A stretch of 64,000 bases of DNA from positions 39,662-103,661 of the forward strand of contig JARRMW010000007.1 of NCBI GenBank assembly GCA_037385685.1. The letters are read 5' to 3'. This DNA is from Sva-25 sp037385685 (GTDB taxonomy: Bacteria > Pseudomonadota > Gammaproteobacteria > Chromatiales > Chromatiaceae). The position numbers and the translations under genes were made by a program. Under the pieces are notes generated by a model. The model was not told the origin of the DNA and made no database searches. It saw nothing but the letters and a program-made list of their open reading frames with translations. Each line of letters begins with the position of its first letter. Position 1 is the stretch's first letter. This document shows positions 1 to 8,835 of the stretch, piece after piece.

Positions 1-59
1 TCGAACTCCCGACATCCTGCTCCCAAAGCAGGCGCGCTACCAGACTGCGCTATACCCCG
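1..59 (-). tRNA. tRNA-Pro (TGG), truncated by window edge
   Basis: The minus strand from 59 downward reads as a tRNA: acceptor start CGGGGTA, D arm with AGCGCAGTCTGGTAGCGC, anticodon stem CCTGC/GCAGG enclosing a seven-base loop TTTGGGA, so the anticodon is TGG (positions 25-23), then the variable loop and the start of the T arm with GTTCGA. The 3' part of the T arm, the acceptor 3' strand and any CCA lie outside the window. Sequence closely resembles known gammaproteobacterial tRNA-Pro(UGG). Confidence 0.93.
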
Positions 60-356
60 TATTACAGGCTTGGCCTGCAAGGGCGCAAATCATACGTCGT
101 GCAAGCCCCTGCGTCAACTCGAGAGCCAGCCAATCAGCGGGAAGAGCCAACGGTTCTTGACTTCAAAATTGATCAGCAATCTAATGTGCCGTCTCTCTAC
201 AGCGCCCGTTCGAAAAAATCCATACATGTTCCTGAAACACAAGCTTTTCTTCAAGAATGCCGGGGCCACTGGACAATTGAGAGGGACTGAACAGGCTTCC
301 CATTCCTGCACTGCTGTATGCTTGCAGTGCTGCCCTTTGCCCCCCACCGCCTGGCC
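60..356. other. Intergenic region between tRNA-Pro and murI
   Basis: About 300 bases with no convincing gene. Short overlapping open frames occur on both strands but none has family character or a clear ribosome-binding site. The promoter of the tRNA (reading leftward) and of murI should lie here, but I cannot pick out a strong -35/-10 pair. Confidence 0.5.
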
Positions 357-1181
357 ATGAAGGAAAGCAATATCCGGCAGACAGCGAATCCGGCTGGTCC
401 GGTCGGAATCTTCGACTCGGGTATCGGCGGGCTCTCCATCCTGCGTGAAATACGCAAGCTGATGCCATCAGAAGACCTCTGCTATGTTGCCGACTCGGCC
501 TGGATGCCCTACGGGGAAAAACCGCGGGCAGTGGTGCGCGACCGATCCCTGAAAATCGCCAGATTCCTGGTCGAGAAGCAAGGCTGCAAGGCGATCGTCG
601 TCGCCTGCAACACGGCAACGGCACTGGCCGTCGATCTGTTGCGCGAGGAACTTGAAGTCCCGGTGATCGCTATCGAGCCAGCGATCAAGCCTGCAGCAGA
701 ATGCACCATGAGCGGCGTCATCGGCGTCATGGCGACACCGGGCACGCTCTCCGGCGAGAAATTCGGCCACCTGGAAAGCCGCTTTTCGGGCGACAAACGG
801 ATTCTCTCGCGCCCCTGTCCTGGCCTTGCAAGAGAGATCGAAAGGGGCAAGCTGCACTCGATTCGCCTGCGCAAGCTGCTGACGCGGTTTGTTAAGCCAT
901 TTATCGAGGAAGGCGCGGATGTCATTGTGCTCGGCTGTACCCACTATCCACTCGTCAAACCGCTGATCGAGGAGATTGCGGGGCCTGGTGTACAACTCAT
1001 CGACTCGGGTGAGGCCGTCGCACGGCAGCTTCTTCGCAAGCTGGATGAATCCGGGTTACGTTCCCCTTCCGCTTGCGAGGGTCGCCAGCACGTCTGGTGC
1101 AGCGGCAGGGTCGCCGGCTGCGCCTCGAGTCTCGCAATCCTCAGCGGCAAGCCCCTGCATGTCGAGGCGTTGCCAGTCTAG
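357..1181 (+). CDS. murI: Glutamate racemase
   Basis: Interconverts L- and D-glutamate in the cytoplasm, supplying D-Glu for peptidoglycan. The product (about 274 aa) carries the family signature FDSGIGG near the N-terminus with the catalytic-site Asp and Ser, the first catalytic cysteine in VACNTA (about residue 83) and the second in GCTHYP (about residue 194), and is of normal family length. The frame is open from 318, but the segment before Met at 357 is not conserved in character, so 357 is preferred; neither start has a clear Shine-Dalgarno sequence. It stands alone, between a divergent tRNA-Pro and a 490-base gap before valS. Confidence 0.93.
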   Translation: MKESNIRQTANPAGPVGIFDSGIGGLSILREIRKLMPSEDLCYVADSAWMPYGEKPRAVVRDRSLKIARFLVEKQGCKAIVVACNTATALAVDLLREELEVPVIAIEPAIKPAAECTMSGVIGVMATPGTLSGEKFGHLESRFSGDKRILSRPCPGLAREIERGKLHSIRLRKLLTRFVKPFIEEGADVIVLGCTHYPLVKPLIEEIAGPGVQLIDSGEAVARQLLRKLDESGLRSPSACEGRQHVWCSGRVAGCASSLAILSGKPLHVEALPV

Positions 1182-1331
1182 CCAGGGCTCGCACGCAGAT
1201 TGCTCAGCGAGATACAAAACCCTGTGCTACGCCGGTCGATTAAGATAAATCAGGTATCAACCGGGCTGATTTGATGTAGACTAAAGCCTGAATCAACTCA
1301 CCACAGTTACACCCCGAAGGTTGGTCAAGGG

Positions 1332-1412
1332 ATGTCTTCCTGTAACAAAATCGGCCTTATTCTCGGATCAGCGCTGCTTCTGCTTATCATTCTTTACCTG
1401 CTGATCATCTGA
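1332..1412 (+). CDS. Possible 26-aa single-span membrane peptide
   Basis: A short frame in the murI-valS gap encodes 26 residues: a polar start MSSCNKIG followed by an almost uninterrupted hydrophobic run of Leu and Ile to the stop, which would make one membrane helix. AAGGG lies just upstream of the ATG, at a rather short spacing. Small hydrophobic proteins of this kind are common in bacteria, but nothing here identifies a family, and a chance frame cannot be excluded. Confidence 0.35.
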   Translation: MSSCNKIGLILGSALLLLIILYLLII

Positions 1413-1610
1413 GAACCCGGCGACCTGCATTTTGACGGCACCACTGACGGCGCCCGTCCCTGTTTTACACCACAGGTAGATCCTTCAACGCCTGGCTGGC
1501 AAGCAACTGCCGCCTGTCGATTTTTTTGATTCAACATGAAATCCTGTCATCGGTGTCCCGATTTCCCGGACCCGCTGCAAGACCGGCGAAGCCGACCAGG
1601 CCGGTCACAG
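1413..1610. other. Intergenic region upstream of valS promoter
   Basis: No open frame or RNA structure that I can support between the small hydrophobic peptide and the valS promoter. Confidence 0.4.
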
Positions 1611-1611
1611 A

Positions 1612-1640
1612 CTGACCCTCTCCGGCCCTTCAGATATAAT
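1612..1640 (+). promoter_or_regulatory. Sigma-70-type promoter of valS
   Basis: A perfect -10 hexamer TATAAT at 1635-1640 is preceded at a 17-base spacing by CTGACC (1612-1617), which matches TTGACA in four of six positions. It lies about 33 bases upstream of the valS ATG, giving a leader of roughly 25 bases. Confidence 0.6.
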
Positions 1641-1672
1641 GGCTGACTGATTTTTCCTGAAAGCCATTACCC

Positions 1673-4507
1673 ATGGACAAGACTTACAATCCACACAGCA
1701 TCGAGCAGCGCTGGTACGAAACCTGGGAGAAAAACGGGTGGTTCGCCCCAGCCGACGAGGGAGATGGTGCCTACTGCATCATGATTCCGCCCCCGAATGT
1801 CACGGGCAGCCTGCACATGGGCCATGGCTTCAACAACACCATCATGGATACCCTGATCCGCTTCAACCGCATGCAGGGCCGTCGCACGCTCTGGCAACCG
1901 GGGACAGACCATGCCGGTATCGCGACCCAGATGGTCGTGGAGCGACAGCTCGAGGCCGAGGGCAAGTCTCGTCACGATCTGGGCCGCGAGGCATTCATCG
2001 ATCGCATCTGGGAATGGAAAAAGGAATCCGGCGGAAATATCACGCGCCAGCTGCGTCGTCTCGGCTCCTCACTCGACTGGCAACACGAGCGCTTCACAAT
2101 GGATGAGGGCCTTTCAGAGGCCGTCAAGGAGGTGTTCGTCCGGCTCTACGAGGAAGGACTGATCTATCGCGGCAAGCGCCTCGTCAACTGGGATCCCAAG
2201 CTGCATACGGCCGTCTCCGACCTTGAAGTGATATCGGAAGAGGAGCAGGGTCACATGTGGCATATGCGCTACCCGCTCTCCAATGGAACCGGCCATCTCG
2301 TTGTCTCGACCACACGACCGGAAACCATGCTCGGTGACTGTGCTGTTGCGGTAAATCCCGAAGACGAGCGCTACAAGCATCTCATCGGCGAACTGGTCGA
2401 ACTGCCATTGACAGGCCGCAGGATTCCGATCATCGCCGACGAACATGCCGACCCGGAATTTGGTACCGGCTGCGTGAAGATTACACCGGCCCATGATTTC
2501 AACGACTACGCGGTCTGGCTGCGCCACCGTGACGAGACCGTGATCAGCCAGCAACCACACGGCGGGCTTATCAACATCCTTACTATCGATGCCGCAATCC
2601 GCGACAACGATAGTGATGAAGGCGAACTCATTCCCGCAGCCTATATCGGCATGGACCGCTACGAGGCGCGCAAGACAATCGTTGCAGACCTCGAGGCCGG
2701 CGGGCTGCTCGAGAAGATCGTCGACCACAAGCTCATGGTGCCGCGCGGCGACCGTTCCGGCACCGTTATCGAGCCCTACCTGACAGACCAGTGGTACGTG
2801 AAGATCGAGCCACTTGCAAAGCCCGCGATTGAGGCCGTCGAAACCGGCCGGATCCGTTTCGTACCGGACAACTGGAAGAACACCTACTTTGAATGGATGC
2901 GCAACATCCAGGACTGGTGCATCAGCCGCCAGATCTGGTGGGGACACCGGATTCCTGCGTGGTACGACACTCATGGAAATATCTATGTCGGCCGTTCCGA
3001 ACAGGAGGTTCGAGAAAAACACGGCCTTGCGGCCGATTACCTGCTGCGCCAGGACGAGGATGTGCTGGATACCTGGTTCAGCTCCGCGCTCTGGCCTTTT
3101 TCAACGCTGGGCTGGCCGGACAAGACGGAGCGCCTGGATGCCTTCTACCCGACCAATGTACTGGTCACAGGTTTTGACATCATCTTCTTCTGGGTCGCCC
3201 GAATGATCATGATGGGACTGAAGTTCATGGATGAAGTCCCTTTCCATGAAGTCTATGTCCATGGCCTGGTGCGTGACGCCGAGGGTCAAAAGATGTCCAA
3301 GTCCAAAGGCAACGTGCTCGACCCGATTGACGTTATCGACGGCATCGACCTCGAATCACTCGTCGCCAAGCGCACACGTGGCATGATGCAGCCACAGCTC
3401 GCCGAGCGTATCGAGAAAATCACTCGCAAGAACTTCCCGGAAGGCATACCGGCCTACGGTACTGACGCACTACGCTTCACCTTCGCCGCACTGGCTGCCA
3501 CCGGCCGTGATATCAAGCTGGATGCCGGTCGTATCGAGGGATACCGGAATTTCTGCAACAAGCTCTGGAATGCCGCACGTTATGTGCTCATGAATACCGA
3601 GGGCAAGGATTGCGGTGCCGCATCGGGGACCAGGGCCAGCAGCGACATGAAACTCTCGCTGGCTGACCGCTGGATCCGTTCGCGACTGCAGCAGACGATC
3701 AGCAATGTCACAGAGGCCATCGAGGGATACCGCTTCGATCACGCGGCACAGGCAATCTACGAGTTCACATGGAACGAGTACTGCGACTGGTACCTCGAAC
3801 TCTCCAAGACCGTGCTGAACGATGAAAACAGTACCGAAGCTGCAAGGCGCGGGACGCGCAAGACACTCGTGACAGTGCTCGAGACACTGTTACGACTTGC
3901 CCATCCGGTCATTCCCTTCATCACCGAAGAGATCTGGCAACAGGTCGCCCCGCTTGCCGGCGTCAAGGGCAAGACGATCATGCAGCAGCCCTGGCCCATC
4001 GCCGAGGAGTCACTGCTGGATACCTATACAGAAGACGAAATGCGGTGGGTCATGCAGTTCATCCTCGGGATTCGCAAGATCAAGGGCGAGATGAATATCT
4101 CACCAGGCAAGCAGGTCCCTGTGCTGTTGTCACAGTGCACGCCGATTGACGAGCAGCGCGCCATCGATCACCGTGGCTATCTTGATTTTCTTGCACGCAC
4201 GGAATCAATCAATGTGCTCTCCGAATCTGACGAAGAGCCCGAATCGGCGATTACCCTCGTCGGCGACATGCGTGTCCTGATTCCCATGGCAGGACTGATT
4301 GACAAGGAAGCGGAGATCAAGCGCCTCGAGAAAGAGATAGGCAGGTTCGACGGTGAGATCCAGCGTCTCGAGAAGAAGCTCTCGAACAGGGGATTTATCG
4401 ACAAGGCGCCCGAAGCGGTCGTGCAAAAGGAGCGCGAAAAGCTTGTTGATGCCGAAAAGGCGCTGGCAAACCTGCAGGCGCAGATAATAAAAATCCGCCA
4501 GCTCTAG
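1673..4507 (+). CDS. valS: Valine--tRNA ligase
   Basis: Charges tRNA-Val with valine and edits mischarged threonine. The 944-aa protein is a full-length class I synthetase: HIGH-type motif HMGH at residues 48-51 in PPPNVTGSLHMGHGF, the CP1 editing domain in the first half with STTRPETMLGD, the KMSKSKGNV loop near residue 540, the anticodon-binding helical domain, and a C-terminal coiled coil (roughly residues 875-944, rich in Glu/Lys heptads) that serves as the tRNA-binding arm. It starts at ATG 1673, has its own promoter, and is monocistronic; the next gene is convergent. Confidence 0.98.
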   Translation: MDKTYNPHSIEQRWYETWEKNGWFAPADEGDGAYCIMIPPPNVTGSLHMGHGFNNTIMDTLIRFNRMQGRRTLWQPGTDHAGIATQMVVERQLEAEGKSRHDLGREAFIDRIWEWKKESGGNITRQLRRLGSSLDWQHERFTMDEGLSEAVKEVFVRLYEEGLIYRGKRLVNWDPKLHTAVSDLEVISEEEQGHMWHMRYPLSNGTGHLVVSTTRPETMLGDCAVAVNPEDERYKHLIGELVELPLTGRRIPIIADEHADPEFGTGCVKITPAHDFNDYAVWLRHRDETVISQQPHGGLINILTIDAAIRDNDSDEGELIPAAYIGMDRYEARKTIVADLEAGGLLEKIVDHKLMVPRGDRSGTVIEPYLTDQWYVKIEPLAKPAIEAVETGRIRFVPDNWKNTYFEWMRNIQDWCISRQIWWGHRIPAWYDTHGNIYVGRSEQEVREKHGLAADYLLRQDEDVLDTWFSSALWPFSTLGWPDKTERLDAFYPTNVLVTGFDIIFFWVARMIMMGLKFMDEVPFHEVYVHGLVRDAEGQKMSKSKGNVLDPIDVIDGIDLESLVAKRTRGMMQPQLAERIEKITRKNFPEGIPAYGTDALRFTFAALAATGRDIKLDAGRIEGYRNFCNKLWNAARYVLMNTEGKDCGAASGTRASSDMKLSLADRWIRSRLQQTISNVTEAIEGYRFDHAAQAIYEFTWNEYCDWYLELSKTVLNDENSTEAARRGTRKTLVTVLETLLRLAHPVIPFITEEIWQQVAPLAGVKGKTIMQQPWPIAEESLLDTYTEDEMRWVMQFILGIRKIKGEMNISPGKQVPVLLSQCTPIDEQRAIDHRGYLDFLARTESINVLSESDEEPESAITLVGDMRVLIPMAGLIDKEAEIKRLEKEIGRFDGEIQRLEKKLSNRGFIDKAPEAVVQKEREKLVDAEKALANLQAQIIKIRQL

Positions 4508-4529
4508 ACAGCGATCCCGAGCACGACTC

Positions 4530-4547
4530 CGGGGCAGTCATGCCCCG
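4530..4547. terminator. Hairpin between convergent valS and M15 peptidase genes
   Basis: A perfect 7-bp stem CGGGGCA/TGCCCCG with a 4-base loop sits in the 68-base gap between two convergent genes. There is no T-run on either strand, so a role in termination or mRNA protection is inferred only from position. Confidence 0.3.
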
Positions 4548-4575
4548 TAAGCCGAGCCGCTATGGCGTCCTCGTA

Positions 4576-5397
4576 TCAGCGCAATTTCACTGCCTGCACG
4601 TGCATCCAGTCGAAGTTCTTCTCACGGCCCAGGCTGACCCAGCCCTCTTTCTCCCAGCATTCCCACCACTTGTCGTATTCCGGGCGGGCAAAATGCGCCC
4701 TGCCCCGTCCCCAGCGCAATTTGTTATTGGAGGGATTGTAATCGAGAGCAATTCCCCAGGCGTGTGTCGATTTGCGGCTGCCACCGCGCATGGTGCGATT
4801 GTTGAAACAGCCTCCGTAGAGATCGAGATCAAGCTCTTTGATACCGTCGAGTCCATAGTGCGCCTTGACATTGGCAAGCACGCGCACAAGGCTGTCTGCC
4901 ACTTTCCTGTTGCAGGTGATCCTGTTGACCTTGACACGCTGATCCCAGGCAAGACAATGTGGATAAGGGACTTGAATCGTAACAAGGTTGGTTCCGGGTC
5001 TGCCAAAAAAGGCAGTCATTGCTGCTCTCTTCTGGACCGGCCAGGCATGCGGATTGACATCGAGTGGCTCGGTATCACGCCATAGTGGTGGCATACTGCC
5101 GGTCTGTCTCAACTCCTTCAGAACAGAGAAGGCATAGTCGGTGACCTGCCCCCAATAGCCATCAACCTTGCCGGCATCGATGCCATGCTCATGGCAACAG
5201 AGTTGCAGGTACAGCGTACCAAGGCGCGTCCGGGGCCAGGATTTCCAGCCTTGAGGCAACCTCGATGCACGTTTCCCGAGTGCCTTCCTGAGGCAGGCCT
5301 CGGTTTCTGGTCCGGGGATGCCATCGACAGTCCCGATTCTGTATCCCTCGTCCTTCAGCAGGCCCTGCAAGACCTTGATCGTTGACCTTTTCTCCAT
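4576..5397 (-). CDS. M15-family peptidoglycan peptidase with N-terminal peptidoglycan-binding domain
   Basis: A 273-aa protein. The first ~110 residues have repeated features of a peptidoglycan-binding-1 fold (LQGLLKDEGYRIGTVDGIPG and a second IDAGKVDGYWG copy). The C-terminal half has the zinc-peptidase signature of M15 (VanY/endolysin type): STHAWGIALDYNP supplies a His and Asp ligand, and DWMHVQ the third, C-terminal His. Expected to cut peptide cross-links in the wall. The frame is open from 5472, but Met at 5397 has a strong AGGAGG at 8 bases and is chosen. No signal peptide is visible, as in phage endolysins, so a phage origin is possible; no other phage genes are nearby. Convergent with valS. 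Confidence 0.8.
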   Translation of the reverse strand: MEKRSTIKVLQGLLKDEGYRIGTVDGIPGPETEACLRKALGKRASRLPQGWKSWPRTRLGTLYLQLCCHEHGIDAGKVDGYWGQVTDYAFSVLKELRQTGSMPPLWRDTEPLDVNPHAWPVQKRAAMTAFFGRPGTNLVTIQVPYPHCLAWDQRVKVNRITCNRKVADSLVRVLANVKAHYGLDGIKELDLDLYGGCFNNRTMRGGSRKSTHAWGIALDYNPSNNKLRWGRGRAHFARPEYDKWWECWEKEGWVSLGREKNFDWMHVQAVKLR

Positions 5398-5689
5398 ATG
5401 GATCCCTCCTGTCTCCTTTGATGCGCTCCCTGTTGAATCCGGCGAACCGGATATCTGCCGATTCCAAAGCATGCATCGCCCGCAATGACGGCTTGCCGAC
5501 GTTGGCCGGAAGTGGTTCCTTCCTCAAATGAAGTAAGCAGGCCCCACGCTGAATACACGCCCGGGATTGAAGGAAAACATAGACCATGAGGTCAGGGATG
5601 CAACCCTTAGAGCAAGATGGCTGTTATTATCATGGCTATTCCCAATAAAAAATGAGGTTGTATTTGATCGCGCGCAGCGATAGAGTGCA

Positions 5690-5699
5690 TGCTATATTC
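5690..5699 (+). promoter_or_regulatory. Possible -10 region of the dsrC/tusE-like gene
   Basis: The AT-rich stretch before the gene contains TATATT about 60 bases upstream of the ATG. No good -35 at the correct distance is seen, so this is only a weak promoter call. Confidence 0.25.
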
Positions 5700-5751
5700 T
5701 TTACTAATTTACTTGGTTTTTTGAAAACGACTGAACTGACAGGAGTAGTGT

Positions 5752-6051
5752 ATGAGTGTTGAACTTCCAGAACGTGACGGCGACGGCTATCTCGTCAGCA
5801 TGGACGACTGGACACCGGAAATCGGCAGGGCCATGGCAGAAGCCGACGGTATCGAGCTGGATGACGAAAAATGGGAACAGATCATGCAGGCACGCGAATA
5901 TTACGAGCAGGAGAATGTCGTCCCTGCGATTCGTATCTTCGCCAAGCATATCAAACGTGACAAGAAGGATCTGTTCAAGCTCTGGACGACAGGTCCGATG
6001 AAACCGATCACGAAGTACGGCGGGCTGCCCAAGCCAACCGGCTGCGTCTGA
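5752..6051 (+). CDS. tusE: DsrC/TusE-family sulfur carrier, single-cysteine type
   Basis: The 99-aa protein belongs to the DsrC/TusE/DsvC family of sulfur-trafficking proteins. It ends in GGLPKPTGCV, so the essential penultimate Cys (Cys98) on the flexible C-terminal arm is present. The second cysteine that defines true DsrC, eleven residues earlier, is replaced by Thr87, so the protein cannot form the intramolecular disulfide or trisulfide used with DsrAB; it fits TusE (transfer of sulfur for tRNA 2-thiouridine) or a related sulfur-binding paralogue. CAGGAG precedes the ATG. It is monocistronic with its own terminator, away from any dsr or tus genes in the window. The symbol is assigned by family type only. 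Confidence 0.85.
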   Translation: MSVELPERDGDGYLVSMDDWTPEIGRAMAEADGIELDDEKWEQIMQAREYYEQENVVPAIRIFAKHIKRDKKDLFKLWTTGPMKPITKYGGLPKPTGCV

Positions 6052-6078
6052 CTCCACCAGACCGCCTGACCCACAAGC

Positions 6079-6105
6079 GCCGGTGCCAGTCACCGGCCTT
6101 TTTTT
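6079..6105 (+). terminator. Rho-independent terminator of the DsrC/TusE gene
   Basis: A perfect 7-bp stem GCCGGTG/CACCGGC with loop CCAGT is followed by seven T residues, 28 bases after the stop codon. Confidence 0.9.
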
Positions 6106-6374
6106 GTCCCGCCTTTTCCTCTGCATCTGGCCTCTCCAATAGTTGCCCGATGGACACAGAGAAGACCCGGTCAATCTCCGCGTTTGCTCCCTCGACATGC
6201 TGTGAAAACCCGGTCAGCCCGGCACCAGCGAGAGCTGTGTGCTGTGGGTCAGGGATGCAGCATTGGTGAGACCGCGGTGTTCAGAAAAGCGCGTGAAGAG
6301 TTTTCCGGCGGGATACCAGAGGCCCCCCTGGCAACCGAAATCATGCCCTCTGATGGACGGGCAAATGCAGGGGA

Positions 6375-7145
6375 TCAGGCCTGCTTCTGGCCCAGCTGGA
6401 AGGCGGTTGAGGCACAGAGCCCGCCAATCTCGTTAAGTGCCTCGATATCCAGGATCTTGATACTCTTTCGCTCGGCTTCGAGAAGGCCTTTTTCCTGAAA
6501 GCGTGAGAATGTCCGGCTGACCGTCTCAACGGCAAGCCCAAGGAAACTTGCAATTTCTGCACGGGACATACTGAGATGGAACTCGTTTGCCGACAGGCCG
6601 CGTTGATGAAAACGGGTAGAAAGCGAGATCAGGAAGGCCGCTACGCGCTCCTCTGCCGAGTTGTTACCCAGCAGTGCGACCATGCCACAGTCGTTATGCA
6701 CCTCGCGGCTCAGCAGGCGAAGTAGCTGGTGTTGAAGACTCGGTAACTCACTGCTAAGCCTTTCGAGATCCTCGAAAGGAACCTCGCAGGCAGCCGTGGT
6801 TTCCAGCACTGCTGCCGAGCAACTGTGAATCCCTGTATGAATCGCCTCGAGACCAATCAGCTCACCAGGCAAGAAAAACCCTACCACATGCTCGTTGCCA
6901 TCCTTGTCTTCATAGTATGCCTTTACCGAGCCGGATTTGACGATATAGATTTGTGAAAAGGCCTCTCCCTGATTGTAGAGCATGTCACCCCGGTGGTAGG
7001 GCGTGTTGCGTGTGACGATCGCATTCAGCTTGTCGACATCGTTCTCAACAAGGCCTACAGGAAGACACAGGGATGCGAGGCCACAGCCTTTACAACTCGC
7101 ACGGTCTTTCAGCAACGAGATGATGCTTGACTGGTTATTACTCAT
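6375..7145 (-). CDS. fnr: Fnr/Anr oxygen-responsive transcriptional regulator
   Basis: A 256-aa CRP/FNR-family protein. The N-terminus has Cys18, Cys21 and Cys27 in SCKGCGLASLCL and a further Cys120, the four ligands of the oxygen-labile [4Fe-4S] cluster. A cyclic-nucleotide-fold domain and dimer helix follow, then the helix-turn-helix with the ETVSR recognition element (residues about 208-215) that reads TTGAT-N4-ATCAA. It is divergent from the cco cluster, and a perfect FNR box lies between them, so it very probably activates ccoNOQP when oxygen falls and may control itself. All key residues are intact. Confidence 0.95.
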   Translation of the reverse strand: MSNNQSSIISLLKDRASCKGCGLASLCLPVGLVENDVDKLNAIVTRNTPYHRGDMLYNQGEAFSQIYIVKSGSVKAYYEDKDGNEHVVGFFLPGELIGLEAIHTGIHSCSAAVLETTAACEVPFEDLERLSSELPSLQHQLLRLLSREVHNDCGMVALLGNNSAEERVAAFLISLSTRFHQRGLSANEFHLSMSRAEIASFLGLAVETVSRTFSRFQEKGLLEAERKSIKILDIEALNEIGGLCASTAFQLGQKQA

Positions 7146-7268
7146 AACTGGTCGATGCTCTGTTTTGGTGAGTTACCTACGTGGTCGATTTTGGCCGATA
7201 ATTCAAAAAATCTCAACGAGTTATGCCAAAAAGCCTCAACAACGGCAAAAACCCTGATAAAAGATTGG

Positions 7269-7282
7269 TTGATTCACATCAA
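7269..7282. promoter_or_regulatory. FNR/ANR box upstream of ccoN
   Basis: TTGATTCACATCAA is a perfect match to the FNR consensus TTGAT-N4-ATCAA. Its centre is at 7275.5; a class II promoter would place the start near 7317, and TACAAA at 7303-7308 could be the -10. It is 160 bases before the ccoN start and 124 bases before divergent fnr. Confidence 0.88.
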
Positions 7283-7442
7283 TGCAAACATGGCCCCTCG
7301 CGTACAAACTTTCACACTGGCAAAAAATTAGAAGCTGCTGAAGTGCTCATGTAGTGCGCCGGGGAGTCATTATTCGCGCATTCTGGACTGCTTCTGCACA
7401 CATTCTTGCCGCAACCTTTCAAGTCCAATAGAGGTAACCGCA

Positions 7443-8818
7443 ATGACAGACACAACCTATAACTATAAGGTGGTGCGACAGTTTGCCATTATGACGGTCG
7501 TCTGGGGAATCGTGGGCATGCTCGTGGGCGTCATTATCGCCGCACAGCTCGCATTTCCCCACTGCATACCAATGCTGTAATCTTTGCCTTCGGCGGATCG
7601 GCACTCTTCGCAACATCCTATTATGTCGTTCAGCGAACCTGCCAGACGCGGCTCTTCGGTAGCGGACTTGCTGCATTCACCTTCTGGGGCTGGAACCTGA
7701 TCATTGTGCTGGCTGCCATCTCCCTGCCCCTGGGTTTCACCAGCGGCAAGGAATATGCGGAACTCGAGTGGCCGATCGACCTGTTGATCGCAGTCGTCTG
7801 GGTTTCCTATGCCGTCGTCTTCTTTGGCACCATCATGAAGCGCCGTGTCAAACATATCTATGTCGCAAACTGGTTCTACGGCGCCTTCATCCTGACGATC
7901 GCCCTTCTGCACATCGTCAACAGCGCAGCCATGCCGGTCACGCTGACAAAATCCTACAGCGCCTACCCGGGCGCCATCGATGCCATGGTCCAGTGGTGGT
8001 ACGGACACAATGCTGTCGGCTTCTTCCTGACAGCCGGCTTCCTTGGCATGATGTACTATTTCGTACCCAAACAGGCTGGTCGACCGGTCTTCTCCTATCG
8101 TCTCTCTGTCGTGCATTTCTGGGCACTGATCTCGACCTACATGTGGGCCGGTCCTCACCACCTGCACTACACCGCCCTGCCCGACTGGACACAGTCCCTC
8201 GGCATGGTCTTCTCTCTGATCCTGCTGGCACCCTCCTGGGGCGGTATGATCAACGGCATGATGACCCTCTCGGGTGCATGGCACAAGCTGCGTGAAGATC
8301 CGATCCTGAAGTTCCTGATCGTCTCGCTCTCCTTCTACGGCATGTCCACCTTCGAAGGCCCGATGATGTCCATCAAGACCGTCAACGCGCTGTCTCACTA
8401 CACTGACTGGACTGTCGGCCACGTCCACTCCGGCGCACTGGGCTGGGTAGCCCTGATCTCCATTGGCTCGATCTACGCACTGATTCCGCACCTGTTCGGC
8501 AAGAAGGGCATGTACTCCCAGCGCCTCATCGAAGTGCATTTCTGGATCGCGACGATCGGCGTTGTTCTCTACATCGCCGCCATGTGGATCGCCGGTGTCA
8601 TGCAGGGTCTGATGTGGCGCGCAGTCAACAGTGACGGCACTCTTACCTACTCTTTCATCGAGTCGGTCGAGCGGACCTATCCGTTCTACAACATCCGTCT
8701 GCTGGGCGGTGCCATGTTCCTCTTCGGCATGTTCCTGATGGCCTACAACGTCTTCAAGACGGTCTCCGGTGCACAAGCCGCGGATGATGTCATTCCGGAA
8801 CCGGAAGCGGCTCACTGA
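7443..8818 (+). pseudogene. ccoN: cbb3 cytochrome oxidase catalytic subunit I, broken by an internal deletion and frameshift
   Basis: Reading starts well at ATG 7443 (GAGGTA upstream) with the typical CcoN N-terminus YNYKVVRQFAIMTVVWGIVG, but after AAQLAFP (7559) it runs into a stop at 7578-7580. The frame at 7559 onward (shifted by -1) continues perfectly with PLHTNAVIFAFGG and stays open to 8818. Compared with CcoN sequences I know, the segment ending in FGRLR, about 15 residues, is missing; a 46-bp deletion accounts for both the gap and the shift. The rest looks intact, including GPHHLHYTALPD, the Cu/heme His ligands and TVGHVHSGALGW. An internal start at 7706 would give 370 aa without the first helix and without the heme-b ligand His in RPLHTN. 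It is either a real recent mutation or an assembly/sequencing error. Confidence 0.85.
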
Positions 8819-8835
8819 TCAGGAGGATATGAACA

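Noticed and set aside
2114..3022. 302-aa minus-strand frame inside valS
   Set aside because: Shadow of valS; no family features, no start site.
7222..7350. Small frame (MPKSLNNGKNPDK...) between fnr and ccoN
   Set aside because: It runs across the FNR box and putative promoter; no ribosome site, most likely chance.
7463..8815. 450-aa open frame on the minus strand opposite ccoN
   Set aside because: Antisense shadow of a GC-rich coding region; composition (His/Asp/Gln-rich, no hydrophobic core) is not protein-like and the plus strand is clearly CcoN.
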